Shown piece by piece: positions 1 to 9,844 of a DNA stretch of 64,000 nucleotides (positions are counted from its first letter, which is position 1; every line of letters begins with the position of its first letter). The DNA comes from Fonsecaea monophora. Its lineage: Eukaryota > Ascomycota > Eurotiomycetes > Chaetothyriales > Herpotrichiellaceae. Position numbers and translations under genes: made by a program. Location: positions 1-64,000 of the forward strand of contig NW_019174028.1 in assembly GCF_001642475.1 (NCBI RefSeq), written 5' to 3'. The notes under the pieces are model-generated. The model searched no databases. It worked only from the letters and a program-made list of their open reading frames with translations, and was not told where the DNA came from.

Positions 1-97
1 GCTTTGAGTTTCAGTTAAGATATACTATCAAGGAATACCTATACCTACCTGTACCCATCGCTACCCTCTGCCTATCTCCATAGGCCGTTCCTGACAC
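1..97. repeat. Left arm of an imperfect inverted repeat
   Basis: The first ~97 bases, read on the minus strand, match 8289-8380 over about 90 bp with roughly ten mismatches and one small indel. The shared core includes ATAGGTATTCCTT and AGTATATCTTAACT. Most differences are G:C to A:T transitions, the right arm being more AT-rich. The arm starts at the window edge, so its outer boundary is unseen. A shorter direct echo of its inner end (AGGCCGTTTCTGA) lies near 263-276. It could be the terminal inverted repeat of a DNA element or two inverted copies of a dispersed repeat; no flanking target-site duplication can be checked. Confidence 0.75.
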
Positions 98-891
98 TAG
101 CCTATAGATAGAGATGTCAACGCTTGAAGAGGCTTCAAGGTTGACAGGTATGACCCCTCTTGCCATATACATGCGGTAAGCCAGCTACTTGGCTGGCGGC
201 CTGAGCCGAGTGTCCAGTGTCACGTGGGTGTTCGTGACACCTATCCTAGGTCGCATATAAGGCCGTTTCTGATAAATATCTACTTTATAATACTATTCTA
301 AAGTTACTTAACTATTTATACCTTACGTACTCTCGACCTAGCTTATATAATAGAGGATCTATGACTGAGGAAGCCTAACCTAGTTAAGCCATATAGGAAG
401 CAGCTCTGACACGATGTGAAAGTCGGGGGTTTTGGTGGGAAATGGGAGGTGGACGGATATTTTTACTAGGGTGGTGTACAATGGATCCTGCGGCAATTGT
501 TCCAGCCTCTACTTAGCGCTAGAAATGGATTGTTAGCCGATGACAACGGCCCCTTTAGCGATAGGTAACTGCCAGCAGCACACGGTAGAAGATCATAGAA
601 TCAGAGGCGAGACAACCTCAGGTACCCGTGGTTTCTTCTCTGGCAGTCATAGTCAAACGGATCCCCCAGCCAGTTCTGTTGTTCTCCCTCAAAGTCTCCC
701 TGTCCCGAGCGGGCTCCAGTTGGCACGTGTCCGTCACATGGAAATGTTGGCGTAACAGGGGGGCTACAGCACTAAATTTCCCCCACAGAATCTATTCGAA
801 CCGAGTCAGCCTGTGCGACATACTCGCACGACCGTGCATGGCCGTCCACTTCACAGTCATCCAGTTCCCCTTCACGGAAGAAGCGCGACCT
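98..891. other. Non-coding, AT-rich patch inside the inverted-repeat segment
   Basis: No convincing gene. Positions 265-345 are clearly AT-rich compared with the rest of the window, as expected of decayed repeat DNA. Short open frames between 540 and 1152 are antisense to, or upstream of, the minus-strand gene remnant that ends at 892. Confidence 0.4.
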
Positions 892-1782
892 TCAGAATCC
901 CGCGACCTTAAGTTCAAGGTGCTTGCACATTTTCTTGGAACTTCGGTGCTTTGCAAGCTTTTTGTTCCCCGCCTTTGCAGTAAAAGTCTTGCCACGATAC
1001 TTTACTTCAGACCCGAACTTGGGGGGATACCCTCGAAGAGTCAAGTCTTTGTAGACTGGAGCAACGCTCTTGCCCGCGAATTGCTCCTGCAGCGCTTTCG
1101 TGTATCTCCAGATTTCGACTTCAGAGTCAGTCGAATCCGAGTCACCCGATGAGTCTTCCTGGATTGCCACGCCCGATTGAATAGGATTTGTGACGTTACT
1201 TTCGCTGCTCGACCTTGAGCCATATGAGCCCACATTGTCGACAATGGCATGCTCGAGTATTTGTTGTTCATGAAGTGTTCCCCGCCTACGGATGGCGCCA
1301 ATCCAACCCAGGGACACTTTCCGGAACTTAATATGTCCTTGGAAGTGGCCCGCTTCAGATGACTGGTATTGGCGAACTCCATCCCTCCGCAATTGGCGGC
1401 AGAGATCGTCGTGCCGAAAAGCCGCACTTTCTTGGAGGAGAGATTCCTACGGGATTCGAGTTATTGATGAAATAGCGCCGCAGGATGCGAGTAATACCTT
1501 TAAGGAGGTGATGTCCTCGGAACTAGATGTCTTTCGAAGTAATAGAAGAGCTAGAGTAGCTTCTAAATGTAGTTCTCCGATCCACTCGTCCTTTTCTCCG
1601 GTTTCATCTGCGTGGAATAACGATGCGTTCCCGACAGCGTTGTCTGCTGGAAGCTCGGAAGCCGCTAATGCCATATCAGCTCTGTAATCGGGTTGACTGG
1701 ATGGAGGAGAACTATCAGACACAGCTTCGGTCGAGACTTGAGATCTCTTGAGAAGACAGAATTTAGGAAACGTCGGAGCCAT
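892..1782 (-). pseudogene. dsRNA-binding-domain-like protein, one in-frame stop
   Basis: Read on the minus strand from an ATG at 1782, a single frame runs about 296 codons to 892 and is interrupted only by a TAG at 1447-1449. The C-terminal ~55 residues look like a double-stranded RNA-binding motif: an initial A-P-V-Y-K segment, then Y-P-P-K-F-G-S-E-V, then G-K-T-F, then a basic K-K-L-A-K-H helix. The middle is acidic and Ser-rich (EDSSGDSDSTDSE). The family resemblance is judged from motif spacing only. The part after the stop has no ATG in frame, so it would need read-through or splicing. A GTAGGA sequence overlaps the stop, but splicing it to nearby AGs does not restore the frame. Single-lesion pseudogene is the simplest reading. 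Confidence 0.45.
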
Positions 1783-1929
1783 GAGAAGAACTAAAAAAAA
1801 TTCTCTCTTGCCATGCCATGGTGAACGCTGGGGCTCCAGGATTTTATGCCATTCTGGCCGCATGGTCCAGCTGACAATCTGCTGGCGTCCTCGCCCGAAG
1901 TCCTGAATCGGCGCAGCGCCCTGCATCAT

Positions 1930-3483
1930 TGAGAATGTGCCTTTCTAGACAATGATTCGCACACCAGCGTAATCGTTCAGGGTTGCTGTACATCCATGAG
2001 GAGCCAAGGAAGAAGAGCAAAAAACCTAGGAGACAAGTACAACTCTGAGATGTTTTTGCCCCGAGTACTCATGCGGCCACGGAGGGTACTAGGCTCGGAG
2101 AACCAGTCCTCCGTTGTGCTTTCTTGACCGGTCTGGAATCCAGCTGGAGTTGCACTAATCAGGTGACGATTCAACCCTTCTTTCCATGGCGGCTGTGCAT
2201 TTGGCGGCCTGCAGCAGGAGATCGAAGCATCACAACCATCAACAGGACAATCTCAACAGTTGGCGCTCAGCCACAACCGACTGTTGCCCGACAAGCTACT
2301 TCATGGCTCATAAGGGCCTTTTCGATCACGCTGTTGTTCGATGCGAATCATGTCAGGAGAGAACTCATGGCCGATTCCCTTATCCAACAAAAAGACGAAG
2401 CTGTCATCACGGCTTCTGGTCTGTGGAGACCGAGCGAGCTGGAAGGGCTACTGTGTTGCTACAGCTTCCTCAGCTAGCCCATCTTTGCTGTGTCATGGCC
2501 GAGAAGCGGTAGTCCCTATTGAGGGAGTATGCACATGACGGAGGGGCCAAACCGGAACCGCCACGAAATAGTGGAGCGTGTGATCACAAGAAGACCAGTC
2601 AGATCAAGAGTGGGGTCGATGTACACTGGGAGAGACGATGCTGGCTTGGGATGAGGGGATGGAGGGCATGCAGGGTGATGTCGCGTGGGAGGATATTGGG
2701 CTGCGAGGCAGATTTCACTTGAGGAGCCTGGGCCTTGACATGGTCAGGGGGAGGCCCGACTTGCGCGATGGAGCGTACAGAGTTGGCATAGAGAGGACCG
2801 CAAGGTCGAAGAGACCACAGGGATGGCAGGGATCTCGATAAGTCGCTTGCGCCCGGCATGAACATTCGCCCATGAACCCATGGGACTTGAGCGAGAAGTC
2901 CCAGCTCAGGCAGCCCCAGATCCTTAGTAAGTACTATCAACCCGATTTAGGCTCTCGATCCAACCGCTATTAGCATCGCCTCGTAAATAAGGCCAATAGG
3001 ACTCGTAAAGTTTCGCTTTAGGATTTACCGGATCCCTTCCGACTTATTTTTGCCTTGCTCGTACAATACTGTATGTACCTTGGCGGTCACTGTCCGAAGA
3101 TTAGTGGTCGAAACAGAGGTCCAAGATAGGTACGTGAATCGGGGCAAGAGTCCACGGAGGCTGGGGGATGGCTGTGGGATGCTGAGGCCCATACCATAAC
3201 AGGGCTGGTCGTACATATCTTCACCCCAGGGGCCACATTTTAGGCCTCGCAAAAATGGTGGTTGGCGGTCCCTGTAAATGACAAACTCCCTCCCATCGGC
3301 ATCGGCGGGGCCTACGGCACGACCCGGGAAGGCTGACACGAGGTGTAAGCTAACCGAATTTGTCGTGCAACAACCTCGTCCACAACTTCTCACCCTGCCA
3401 CGCTAGTCATTTCACATATATCCATTCCACAACCACTTCTTTTCTAATAGCTTGCTCTGAGGCTATCTCGACGCGTCATTCGT
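1930..3483. other. No assignable gene
   Basis: Several short open frames of 60-122 codons occur on both strands, none with recognisable domains, splice structure or convincing composition. Decayed coding sequence is possible given the neighbours. A pyrimidine-rich stretch at 3415-3460 immediately precedes the AAA ATPase remnant and may be its old promoter. Confidence 0.4.
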
Positions 3484-5294
3484 GTGTCTGTCATCCGTAC
3501 TCGTATTGGTGAGAAGTCTTGCCGGTCCATCGCCACGGCAACGAAACCCACCGCCTACATCGACGTGAACTCGGAAGAACTGCGGGACATCTTGCGCATG
3601 GTGCTCCAAGAGGTTAATTGGATCAGCCTTGGCGGAGACAAGCCCGCTGTCATTCCCATTGGTGCAGGTCTTACTGCGTCACTGACCGAAGACAGGTCGA
3701 ACAAAGCTTGTTGTTTCACTACCTCCCCGAGCTTGAAGCGTATCGCGCCAACAGGAAGAGTGTCCGCGCTCTCGACCTGTTGATTTAAACTCTCCAGAAT
3801 AGGTACAAATCCACCACAGAACGTCTCGTTCCATTGTTGACGGAGGGTAAAATTACCTATGATCTGCTCTGGGCGCTCTTCAAGGCTAATGACCATGTCA
3901 TTTCGGACTGCTCCGGAAGCGGTAAACCGCGGTGCTTCAGATACGGCATGGGCGAGGAGAAGAAGACAGAGCAAGGTGTGGAATACTTCGAGCTGCAATG
4001 CCAGTATCTTGATTTCGACGGTGAGGTGTTCGGTGCTGTACTGACTAAGCTGGCTATCGAGAAATTTCGTGGCGCCAGACAGATCTACACCCTTAACGCT
4101 TACCCACTCGAGTTTCATCCAGGACGCGAGAACATGAGGAAACGTCTCCGTAAATTTAGTCGAGATTTCGTCGGTCTGATGGGGATCCGCTACCGTTACT
4201 ATAACGGCTATGCGTTCTTGTAGCGGGAAGATGTCTGCTTCGAACACCGGTCAAATCCAGGATCATGATCAACGTAGAATAGTTTCGGCGGAACAACCCT
4301 AGTTACCCAAGGTTCTTCACCAAGAAGTCGTATAGCTGCTTCGACACAGCGTCTTTCTTTTCTTCGAGAGGGCAGTCGGATTCTGCACGCGTAAAGAACG
4401 ATGATCTATATCCGGATGAACTAGGAGAAGTCGACTTCATGATCTGTTCCCCGACCGTGATGGGTTTTAGTCTGGGTGACAAATTTTAGGGTGAGTGACC
4501 CCAAGTGATTCTACTACTGAGGGCTAACAAATCCGCCTAGGCGAGTATGCCATGGAAGATAGTGAACACGTTCAGTGATCGGACCAGCTCTTCACCTCTC
4601 TCACAATACCTGCCAGAAAGAAAGAGGTAGTCATGACTGCTGCCCAGAACCGCCTTGGCGAGCCGGGGAGCGGGTCTGCCAGTACGACCAAGGCATTTGA
4701 CGGTATTGCTAGAGGAAAGAACGTGGCATCAATATCCTGCTTTTGTGAGATCTTATCGCCCCAGGCCTTTCCAAGGGATCTAACTCAACAGTGGCCAGCC
4801 GGGAGTGGGAAAGACATTCACAGCGGAAGCGCTCTCTGAACACTTCCACCGACCCCTATATGGTATGTAAGATTGACGAGCTCAAGGGCCAGCTCATGCT
4901 GACGTCACAGATTTCGGCCAGCGAAGTGAGCTTGGATGCAGCAGAACTGGAAAGGCAGCTCGGTCGTATCTTCCAGACTGCAAAAGCGTGGAAAACCCTA
5001 CTCTTGCTGGACGAAGCGGATGTCTTTCTTCAGGCGCGTTCCCAGCTGACTCTCGAACGGAATCGCCTTGTGGCCATCTTTCTTCGCAAAATGGAGTTCT
5101 TCGACGGCGTCTTCTTCCTGATCACTAACCTAATCAACGACTTCGATGGAGCAATTCTGAATAGAATTCACTTGAGGATGAAATACGAAGACCTGGACAA
5201 AAAAGCGAGGCAGATCGTGATTGCCCAATCACTCGAAAAGGTAAGAGAAGGTGGAGATTCATCGAGCATTAGCAGAGAAGAAAACCTGAATTGA
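3484..5294 (+). pseudogene. Fungal AAA+ ATPase with N-terminal DUF7025-like domain, decayed
   Basis: The order matches the large fungal AAA family with an N-terminal domain (DUF7025 type): an N-terminal helix (IDVNSEELRDIL), a middle domain (YDLLWALFK; YFELQCQYLDFDGEVFG; TLNAYPLEFHP), then a AAA+ module. Walker A reads G-Q-P-G-V-G-K-T at 4793-4816 and Walker B reads LLLLDEADVF near 5000-5029. The frame is broken many times: a shift between about 3650 and 3690, a TAA at 3786-3788, a break at 4221 just after YNGYAFL, a TAG ending the segment 4320-4490, a gap before Walker A, and a one-frame mismatch between Walker A and B even after removing the good-looking intron 4863-4910. The AAA lid region beyond about 5294 is absent. 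It is unlikely to make a functional ATPase. Confidence 0.8.
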
Positions 5295-6206
5295 GCGAAT
5301 GAGCGAGCATTAGTCCGTGTTGAGATGGACACACATTTGCAGTCACTGCATTATTCCATATCATGTGGCCTTGGACGTGGATCCCGAGGAGAACACGACC
5401 ACATAGGTGGTTAATCACCGCATGCTGCAGATCTCGATGGGCTTTAGCCAATGTAGGAAGTTTAATCTGCTTGAGATGGGCGACCACTGCCGTATCACCG
5501 GCACCTTACTTCGGCACTCTTTGCTCCCAGCTGTGTCGTATTAGCCTGACCCGTTCACACGACTTTACCATAGGGTTACACACAAACTATGGCTCAAGGA
5601 GATTCCAAGAACCACGATGGTGCCGAGAGCCACATCTGTATCGATCTGCTTATACCGCGACCCAGCGTCGAATATTTTATTGACCTCGTTCACCAGGATC
5701 GCGCGTCGTTCCTCCTCGGCCATAATTTGATATCGTTCCACGGCGGTTGGTAAATACGGGGCCAGGTGCTGAGCGATGATTTCCGTGGGCATGTCCCGTC
5801 GCCTCTTCACCTCCCATAAAGTCACTAATTGGCATAGACGTAGGATAGCCGCTTTGGCACCCGTCTGCTGCAACATCAGGCACTGCCAGGTCATTTGTAA
5901 TAACGGGTGACAGGACACTGTTTACGGCCCATATTGGATTGAGACGAAATGTTCGGGCTGCTGCACCCAAAGGCTTCGCTCTGGTGCATTCAGAAGGGAG
6001 ATCGTGGCAAAGTCCAGACTGGTCCATTCATTCACCCTTCTCCAATCCGTGTGACTTTTGTGCGGTCGCGACGATGTGGACACTGCTTTGCGAGTCACTG
6101 TGAAATGAAGTTGGTCCTTCAGTACTGGGTTCTTTGCCAGCGGCTGATGAATTTGTTGGAGCTGGACATTCAATTCTTCCGCTGATGGTGGTACTGATTG
6201 GTGCAT
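5269..6206 (-). pseudogene. Unknown fungal protein, interrupted reading frame
   Basis: A minus-strand frame from 6206 to 5565 reads as ordinary protein on both sides of one TAA just upstream of 5918; both halves share the same frame. Landmarks are KNPVLKDQLHF, SLLNAPERSLWVQQPEHF, ILRLCQLVTLWEVKRRRDMP and MAEEERRAILVNEVNKIFD. A further segment in another frame (5487-5269; LPTLAKAHRDLQHAVINHLC) probably continues it. A GTAAAC...GGCAG pair spans the stop with a TGAC branch-like site, but splicing it shifts the frame into a new stop. I do not recognise the family. It is convergent with, and slightly overlaps, the AAA remnant. Confidence 0.4.
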
Positions 6207-6536
6207 CTTTGGCTGTGGAGGTCAGAGTAGAGGAAGGAACGTGGACCCGAGCGAGGAGGGTTTATATCAAGAAGGCAGCGCGCTATCTTGATGCATGTCT
6301 CCGTTGGCCCGTCGGCGAGCCGATCCCCACCCCATGTTTCTCGGGGTACTCCCCCTAGGACCACCAATCCGCAGCTAGGGATCCTTTCTGCTAGGACACT
6401 CACATCCACGCACGACTCAGCAGGAGTCAACCTGCATTTTGCATATATAGTCCATCCGGATCGACCCACACTCTCTGATCAACCCCAAGGACATTCCTGC
6501 GTGGAGATCTCGGAAACATCTACCGGTCCGTTGGCC

Positions 6537-6838
6537 ATGGCATGTGCTTGCTCCATCTGCGAATTCTTCGACACTACTAACGACAAAAGCAAGCTATCCC
6601 AGGTATGCTTGAATCGAGTTCCAAAAAGTCTGCTGGGCTGACCTGTCGATGCCTGGACCAGGCTGCCAATCAAGCGAAGCTGGATGAGGGACGCCAAAAA
6701 TTACACTCGGCCTTCGCCGGCGAGGAAGATCTCACCGACGCAGAGGAGATTCAAGTATTCCGAGACCTGATTCGTTTAGCGAAGGAGGATAGATTTCAAG
6801 ACTTATACCAGATACTTCTCCACCTCTTCGACAGCTGA
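6537..6838 (+). CDS. Small two-exon protein of unknown function (80 aa)
   Basis: Exon 1 is 6537-6602 and exon 2 is 6662-6838. The 59-bp intron has a GTATGC donor, a GCTGACC branch site and a CCAG acceptor, all in phase 0. The joined product begins MACACSICEFFDTT and continues with a helical, acidic stretch (EEDLTDAEEIQVFRDLIRL) to LLHLFDS. The N-terminus has three cysteines within eight residues. No domain is recognised. It is one of the few apparently unbroken frames in the inverted-repeat segment and lies 200 bp upstream of a Ras-like gene on the same strand. The start was chosen because it is the nearest ATG giving an in-phase first exon; the frame is open further upstream, so an earlier start is possible. 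Confidence 0.5.
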
Positions 6839-7040
6839 TCGCCCAAGTGGCTTCAGAGGCTTTCCTTTGCTGGACCTGGACGGAGTCCAAGTGGCCTGGT
6901 CAGCGTATGGCCTCCTTCGATCGGTGATCTATGTGCCCTGACGTCTCTGGTCTTGAGTTCATAAGTGCGGGAAATTCCATTCTGGTTGCCTTGCACCAGT
7001 TCCTCTACTGTCAACTACTCCTCACCGCTGTTTTGATTTC

Positions 7041-7563
7041 ATGATGGACACGAATATCAGTGTGGTTTTCCTCGGTGCGGAGGCAGTGGGCAAAACAACA
7101 CTCATTCATCAGGTGAGAGTAAGTCAGGCATCGACTGAGCTAGTGTTGACCAAGGATGCAGTTCCTCTTCCAAGGATCTGTGGACAACCCGAAATATACA
7201 ACTAATATGGACATCTACCGGGTTAATCTTCCCATACATCAAAAAGTGGTGGTCAACGTGTCGATTATCGACGTAGGTGATAAGATACCTCAGGATTTTA
7301 ACGCTGTTAACGCGGTCCTTATGGGATTCAGTACGGTATCCTAAGATTCCTTCGCAAAGATTAAGTTATAGTCCGGCTTGATGCATTCATTTCGCGAACA
7401 GGAGAATCCCCTTGCCTTAGTGGGAACTAAAACGGACCTCGCTCCGCAGCTGGCCTCTTGTGAGGATGGCTTCATCCTAAGTCAAGAAGTGGGAGCTTGT
7501 TACTTTCACCTTTCGACCAGCAATTATGGTAAGGTTCGAGACGTATTCAACTTTCTTGTTTAA
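7041..7563 (+). CDS. Short Ras-superfamily-like GTPase, possibly decayed
   Basis: Exons 7041-7112, 7162-7335 and 7372-7563 join in phase to about 145 residues. Intron 1 (49 bp) has GTGAGA, a TTGAC branch and CAG. Intron 2 is only 36 bp (GTATCC...TATAG), short even for a fungus. The product shows a P-loop GAEAVGKT in G1 position, I-I-D-V-G-D in the G3 (DxxG) position, LVGTKTDL as G4 (TKxD replacing NKxD) and a weak G5 (HLSTSN). The stretch between G3 and G4 is shorter than in Ras/Rab proteins, so part of the fold seems lost. Coding-like sequence after 7580 (TEAEPKYDLTDIKPQY) may be a further exon. It could be a divergent GTPase or a recent pseudogene; family assignment is firmer than function. 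Confidence 0.55.
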
Positions 7564-8288
7564 CGCCGTCTTCTTCTTGAAATGCAGCTACTGATGCTCG
7601 TACAGAGGCAGAACCGAAGTACGACCTAACAGACATCAAACCTCAATATACGAGGTGGGCTCTGTTCATTTTTCTTGGCCTGTGGGTGCAGAGGCCCGAA
7701 CAAGCAAAGGGACCGTGGACGCTACTTCTGTGCCAATCAACCTGGTCTCCAAATCCCAGCACCCTCCCAGCGGCTCCGGGCGCCACATGCGATCAAAGGC
7801 GTATTCCCCAAGGAGAATGGACACTCTTGGTTGGCACCGATCCAGACCTGCCCGGGTTTGAGAAAGTCTCGCAGTTCAATCTGGTATTAGACCACGAACT
7901 ACTCCGTACCCTTGTCCCCTTCTAGGCCTGCCTAGCTTTTCCCGTTTGTCCAGCGTGCATGAGATGAAGACGTCAGGTGCTGTCGGTATGGCGGGAGAGG
8001 GCGATGCTGCTGAGCGTGTGTAACCTACTCTCTTCATAGAACTATATATCACGATTTTCGTCCTATTCTCGATAGCTACTTAAGTAACTGTAATCCTCTC
8101 CGTCCGCATCGTACTACTAGGAAAACTTCTGGTATTGACTAGAAGATCGTGTCTACTGATCATCTACGCTGTACCCTTCTTAGCCTGACGCTTACTATAA
8201 TGCCAGACCTGAATTATCGTCTGATAGTTCACTGGGGTAACGAGAGAATGGAACCCATCGAGGAGCCAGAGAAGGTCCTCAAATTATT
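7564..8288. other. No clear gene downstream of the GTPase
   Basis: Open stretches follow the GTPase (about 7580-7925, then 8149-8337 reading into the right repeat arm) but no domain is recognised. The first may be 3' coding sequence of the GTPase after another intron. Confidence 0.35.
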
Positions 8289-8380
8289 AGGAACGGCCTA
8301 TATAGATAGACAGAGGGTAGCCATAGGTGATAGGTAGGTATAGGTATTCCTTAATAGTATATCTTAACTAAAACTTAGAG
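8289..8380. repeat. Right arm of the imperfect inverted repeat
   Basis: The reverse complement of 1-97 aligns here over about 90 bp (core AGGTATAGGTATTCCTT and AGTATATCTTAACT). Homology stops sharply inside at the GGAACGGCC boundary (8290) and fades outward after about 8380. The two arms are separated by about 8.2 kb. Confidence 0.75.
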
Positions 8381-9844
8381 TTTAAGGGAAGGAACACTCA
8401 GCGATTCACAATAGATGAAGGTAGTGTGCAGGGAGAAGATAGCGACCAAGGCTTTCCCTATCAGACTCTGCGCAGGCAAACTAGGGACGCCAGGCACAAT
8501 AAGGAGAAAATCTGGTACATAAGGTGGGGACGCCTTCAGGCGAGCCGACTGTGGCACAGTAACCAGGGTCTGACATTTAGCTACACCGCCCTTAGATGTC
8601 TCCCTTGCAGCTCAGAACGTCAGTTAACAGCCTGAGCTCTCTGACTGGGCTGTGAAACTGGACAAGTCATTCTCAAGCCGGCATAGATAACAGAGAACCG
8701 CTAACAAGAAGGACAAATCACTCGCTTCCTGCTTCGTGTTGTTGAACGAAATACTTCTTCTATTGCCTGGGGAGTTGCTTGGTGATCAGCAATTGCATAC
8801 GTGTGGCATACTGACAGCAGGCTTGAGACCGAAGATGGAAGATCACAAGACTTTGAGTCGCCCTACGAACACGGTAGCGCTCATATGAAACTGTTCGAAG
8901 TTGATATGGAATACAATTATCCACAGGGCAGGCACCAGTGAAACTCGATTTCGAGAGAGGCAAATGGTTGTATCCGACATCTATGCAGTCTCAGCAATGG
9001 CGGCCATGAGAAGATCGGTCTTCTCGGGTCTTTGGTGTCTACTCCTTGTTAGGTCCGACCACCTTTCAGGGAAGCTGTCACTCTTGTTTCTCGAACAGCG
9101 GAGAGGGTAGGAAAACAGGTCCTACAGAGTAAAGTCGGGGTTGCATCTGTACATCAGCGTAAGATTCTCTAGAAGGCACTGAAGGCAAATGTTGTTGACA
9201 AACGGCACGTCATGAAGAGAAAGTTAGCCGAGTTGGCCACCCTTCCCACCTTGGCAGGCTAGGTTCCAAGAGCTAGGCAGAGACTGGTTCTTCTTGCAAT
9301 TCTGTCAACACCTCATCCACGAACATCAAGCCCGTATCTACCCTACGAGTATTTCAGAATCTTGATAGACTCCACTCCGTTGTTAACTTGGTGACGCTTC
9401 GCGCGCTAGTCTACAGATAGCCACTAAGCACCGAGTAAAATATAAGCATATGGCTTGAGTGCCAAGAGCCTAGAGGTTTATTCTGGATTAAGTTTTGCTG
9501 TTGCGTCCTTTTAGAGTGCTTTCGCCTTGTGAGTGTTTTCTACAATGCGAAACATTCTATCGGCGTCTCAACCTTGGAAATAAATATTCTTCTGGGAATA
9601 TAGATATCATAAGACCTGTGACATTCACCGCGCGTCCAGAATCATCAGATCTGTGCATTTCTCGACATAAGACTTGCTTCGACCTCTCTTGTTGCCAATC
9701 GCTCGAAAAGGAAACTAATCAGGAAGACCTCCGAGGTCGGAAAGAAAAATCTCTGTACCACCGAGTGACTCCTAATCCAATTGCCTCCACCCTGGTTCGA
9801 ATACGAAATCCTATACAAACAAAAATAGCGATTCAGACTCCGTC
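8381..9844. other. Intergenic, no gene seen
   Basis: Transition between the decayed segment and the housekeeping block. Only short unsupported frames. The last ~300 bases presumably carry the promoter and leader of the cystathionine gamma-synthase gene. A GGTTCGAAT sequence at about 9793 resembles a tRNA B box but no tRNA folds around it. Confidence 0.5.

Noticed and set aside
265..8110. Deeper extension of the inverted repeat (AT-rich 265-340 versus about 8030-8110)
   Set aside because: Only short shared words such as TTAAGTAACT; not separable from AT-rich chance similarity.
1..8380. Starship-type giant element
   Set aside because: No tyrosine-recombinase captain gene is visible and the inverted arms do not fit that class.
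9780..9810. tRNA gene (GGTTCGAAT B-box-like sequence)
   Set aside because: No matching A box, acceptor stem or anticodon arm around it.
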